Assembly: GCA_023424015.1 (NCBI GenBank)
Contig: JAFAEM010000004.1
Location: 109,949-173,948 of the forward strand
Origin: Bacteroidota bacterium
GTDB lineage: Bacteria > Bacteroidota > Bacteroidia > Chitinophagales > Chitinophagaceae
Length of the DNA stretch: 64,000 bases
Reading direction: 5' to 3'
The notes below the pieces were generated by a model. That model was given only the letters and a program-made list of their open reading frames with translations, was not told the origin of the DNA and searched no databases. Shown piece after piece: positions 63,639 to 64,000 of this stretch (position 1 is the stretch's first letter; each line of letters opens with the position of its first letter). Both the position numbers and the translations under genes were made by a program.

Positions 63639-64000
63639 TCTTGTCTGAACTATGATTTGAATGATTATATGAGGACTATGATTAATTTTTTGAATCATAG
63701 TATTCATTCTTGTCCGAACCATGATTAGAATGATTTTTTGAGGACTATGATTAATTTTTTAAATCATAGTATTCATTCTTGTCTGAACCATGATTAGAAT
63801 GATTTTTTGAGGACTATGATTAATTTTTTGAATCATAGTATTCATTCAATCAAAAAAATCATAGTTCAGGATGATTGTCTGAACTATGATTGAAATGATT
63901 ATTTGAGAACTATGATTAATTTTTTCAATCATAGTATTCATTCTTGTCTGAACCATGATTTGAATGATTATTTGAGAACTATGATTAATTTTTTGAATCA
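63639..64000 (+). repeat. 69-bp tandem repeat array, cut by the window end
   Basis: Four full 69-bp units start at 63639, 63708, 63777 and 63873, and a fifth starts at 63942 and runs off the window. Each holds TCTTGTCTGAACYATGATT, GAATGATT and a hairpin ACTATGATT/AATCATAGT with a 9-base loop. A 27-base segment (63846-63872), partly an inverted copy, interrupts units 3 and 4. No coding potential is seen. Confidence 0.9.

Noticed and set aside
63639..64000. CRISPR array
   Set aside because: The units are directly contiguous 69-mers with internal hairpins and no unique spacers, and no cas genes are near.

Overview
The window is chromosomal DNA from a member of the phylum Bacteroidota, most likely class Chitinophagia (Chitinophagaceae-like). 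The support is a SusC/SusD pair, TonB receptors with an N-terminal carboxypeptidase-regulatory-like domain, a phosphate-selective porin of the O/P family, DUF1015 next to serC, and several TAnnTTTG-type -7 boxes with TTTG-like -33 boxes, the Bacteroidota housekeeping promoter pattern. No phage, transposase, CRISPR array, rRNA or tRNA gene was found. The ends cut through an outer-membrane protein gene (left) and a tandem repeat array (right).

Layout. 1-1968: C-terminal part of a BamA/TamA-type outer-membrane protein. 2118-8823: an L-fucose catabolic operon (permease, mutarotase, two SDR dehydrogenases, FAH-family hydrolase, lactonase, UxaA-family dehydratase) that accounts for every step of the non-phosphorylative route from L-fucose to pyruvate plus lactate. 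9068-18851: minus-strand housekeeping genes (htpG, acyl-CoA synthetase, TPR protein, DUF1015, serC, S1/P1- or phospholipase-C-like protein, DUF502), with a decayed GIY-YIG endonuclease between htpG and the synthetase. 18989-25828: a TetR-TolC-adaptor-RND efflux operon. 26453-29780: two tandem POT peptide transporters. 29924-32313: purD and tryptophan 2,3-dioxygenase. 33275-39597: the rod-shape elongation cluster mreB-mreC-mreD-mrdA-rodA. 40430-42193: an ECF sigma factor, a probable anti-sigma factor and a Spy-like periplasmic protein. 42302-44521: transketolase C-half and galE. 44635-48137: phosphate uptake (PiT, DUF47/PhoU-like, porin O/P). 48525-52748: TonB receptor plus a beta-helix lipoprotein. 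53146-56985: accessory genes (an AT-rich DUF2911 protein, a transglutaminase-like protein, a cupin, a Crp/Fnr regulator). 57611-63566: a DeoR-type regulator followed by SusC and SusD. 63639-64000: a 69-bp tandem repeat array.

The intergenic DNA holds several dispersed repeat families. A composite element (GC-rich 10-bp hairpin, an AT-rich middle and AGTATCC/AGCATCC 7-mers) occurs twice at 26206-26452 and in diverged form at 43349-43453; its 7-mer iterons occur alone at 42220-42263. A TTTGAAAATTTG family occurs at 25811-25873 and 45864-45968, and a duplicated 126-bp-spaced block at 48157-48376. No wholly new multi-gene system is evident. The points most worth a second look are the UxaA-based fucose pathway whose fucose dehydrogenase lacks the catalytic lysine of SDR enzymes, a triple YxVPxxYF motif in the anti-sigma protein, a possible cassette-like insertion around 53095-54371, and the repeats.
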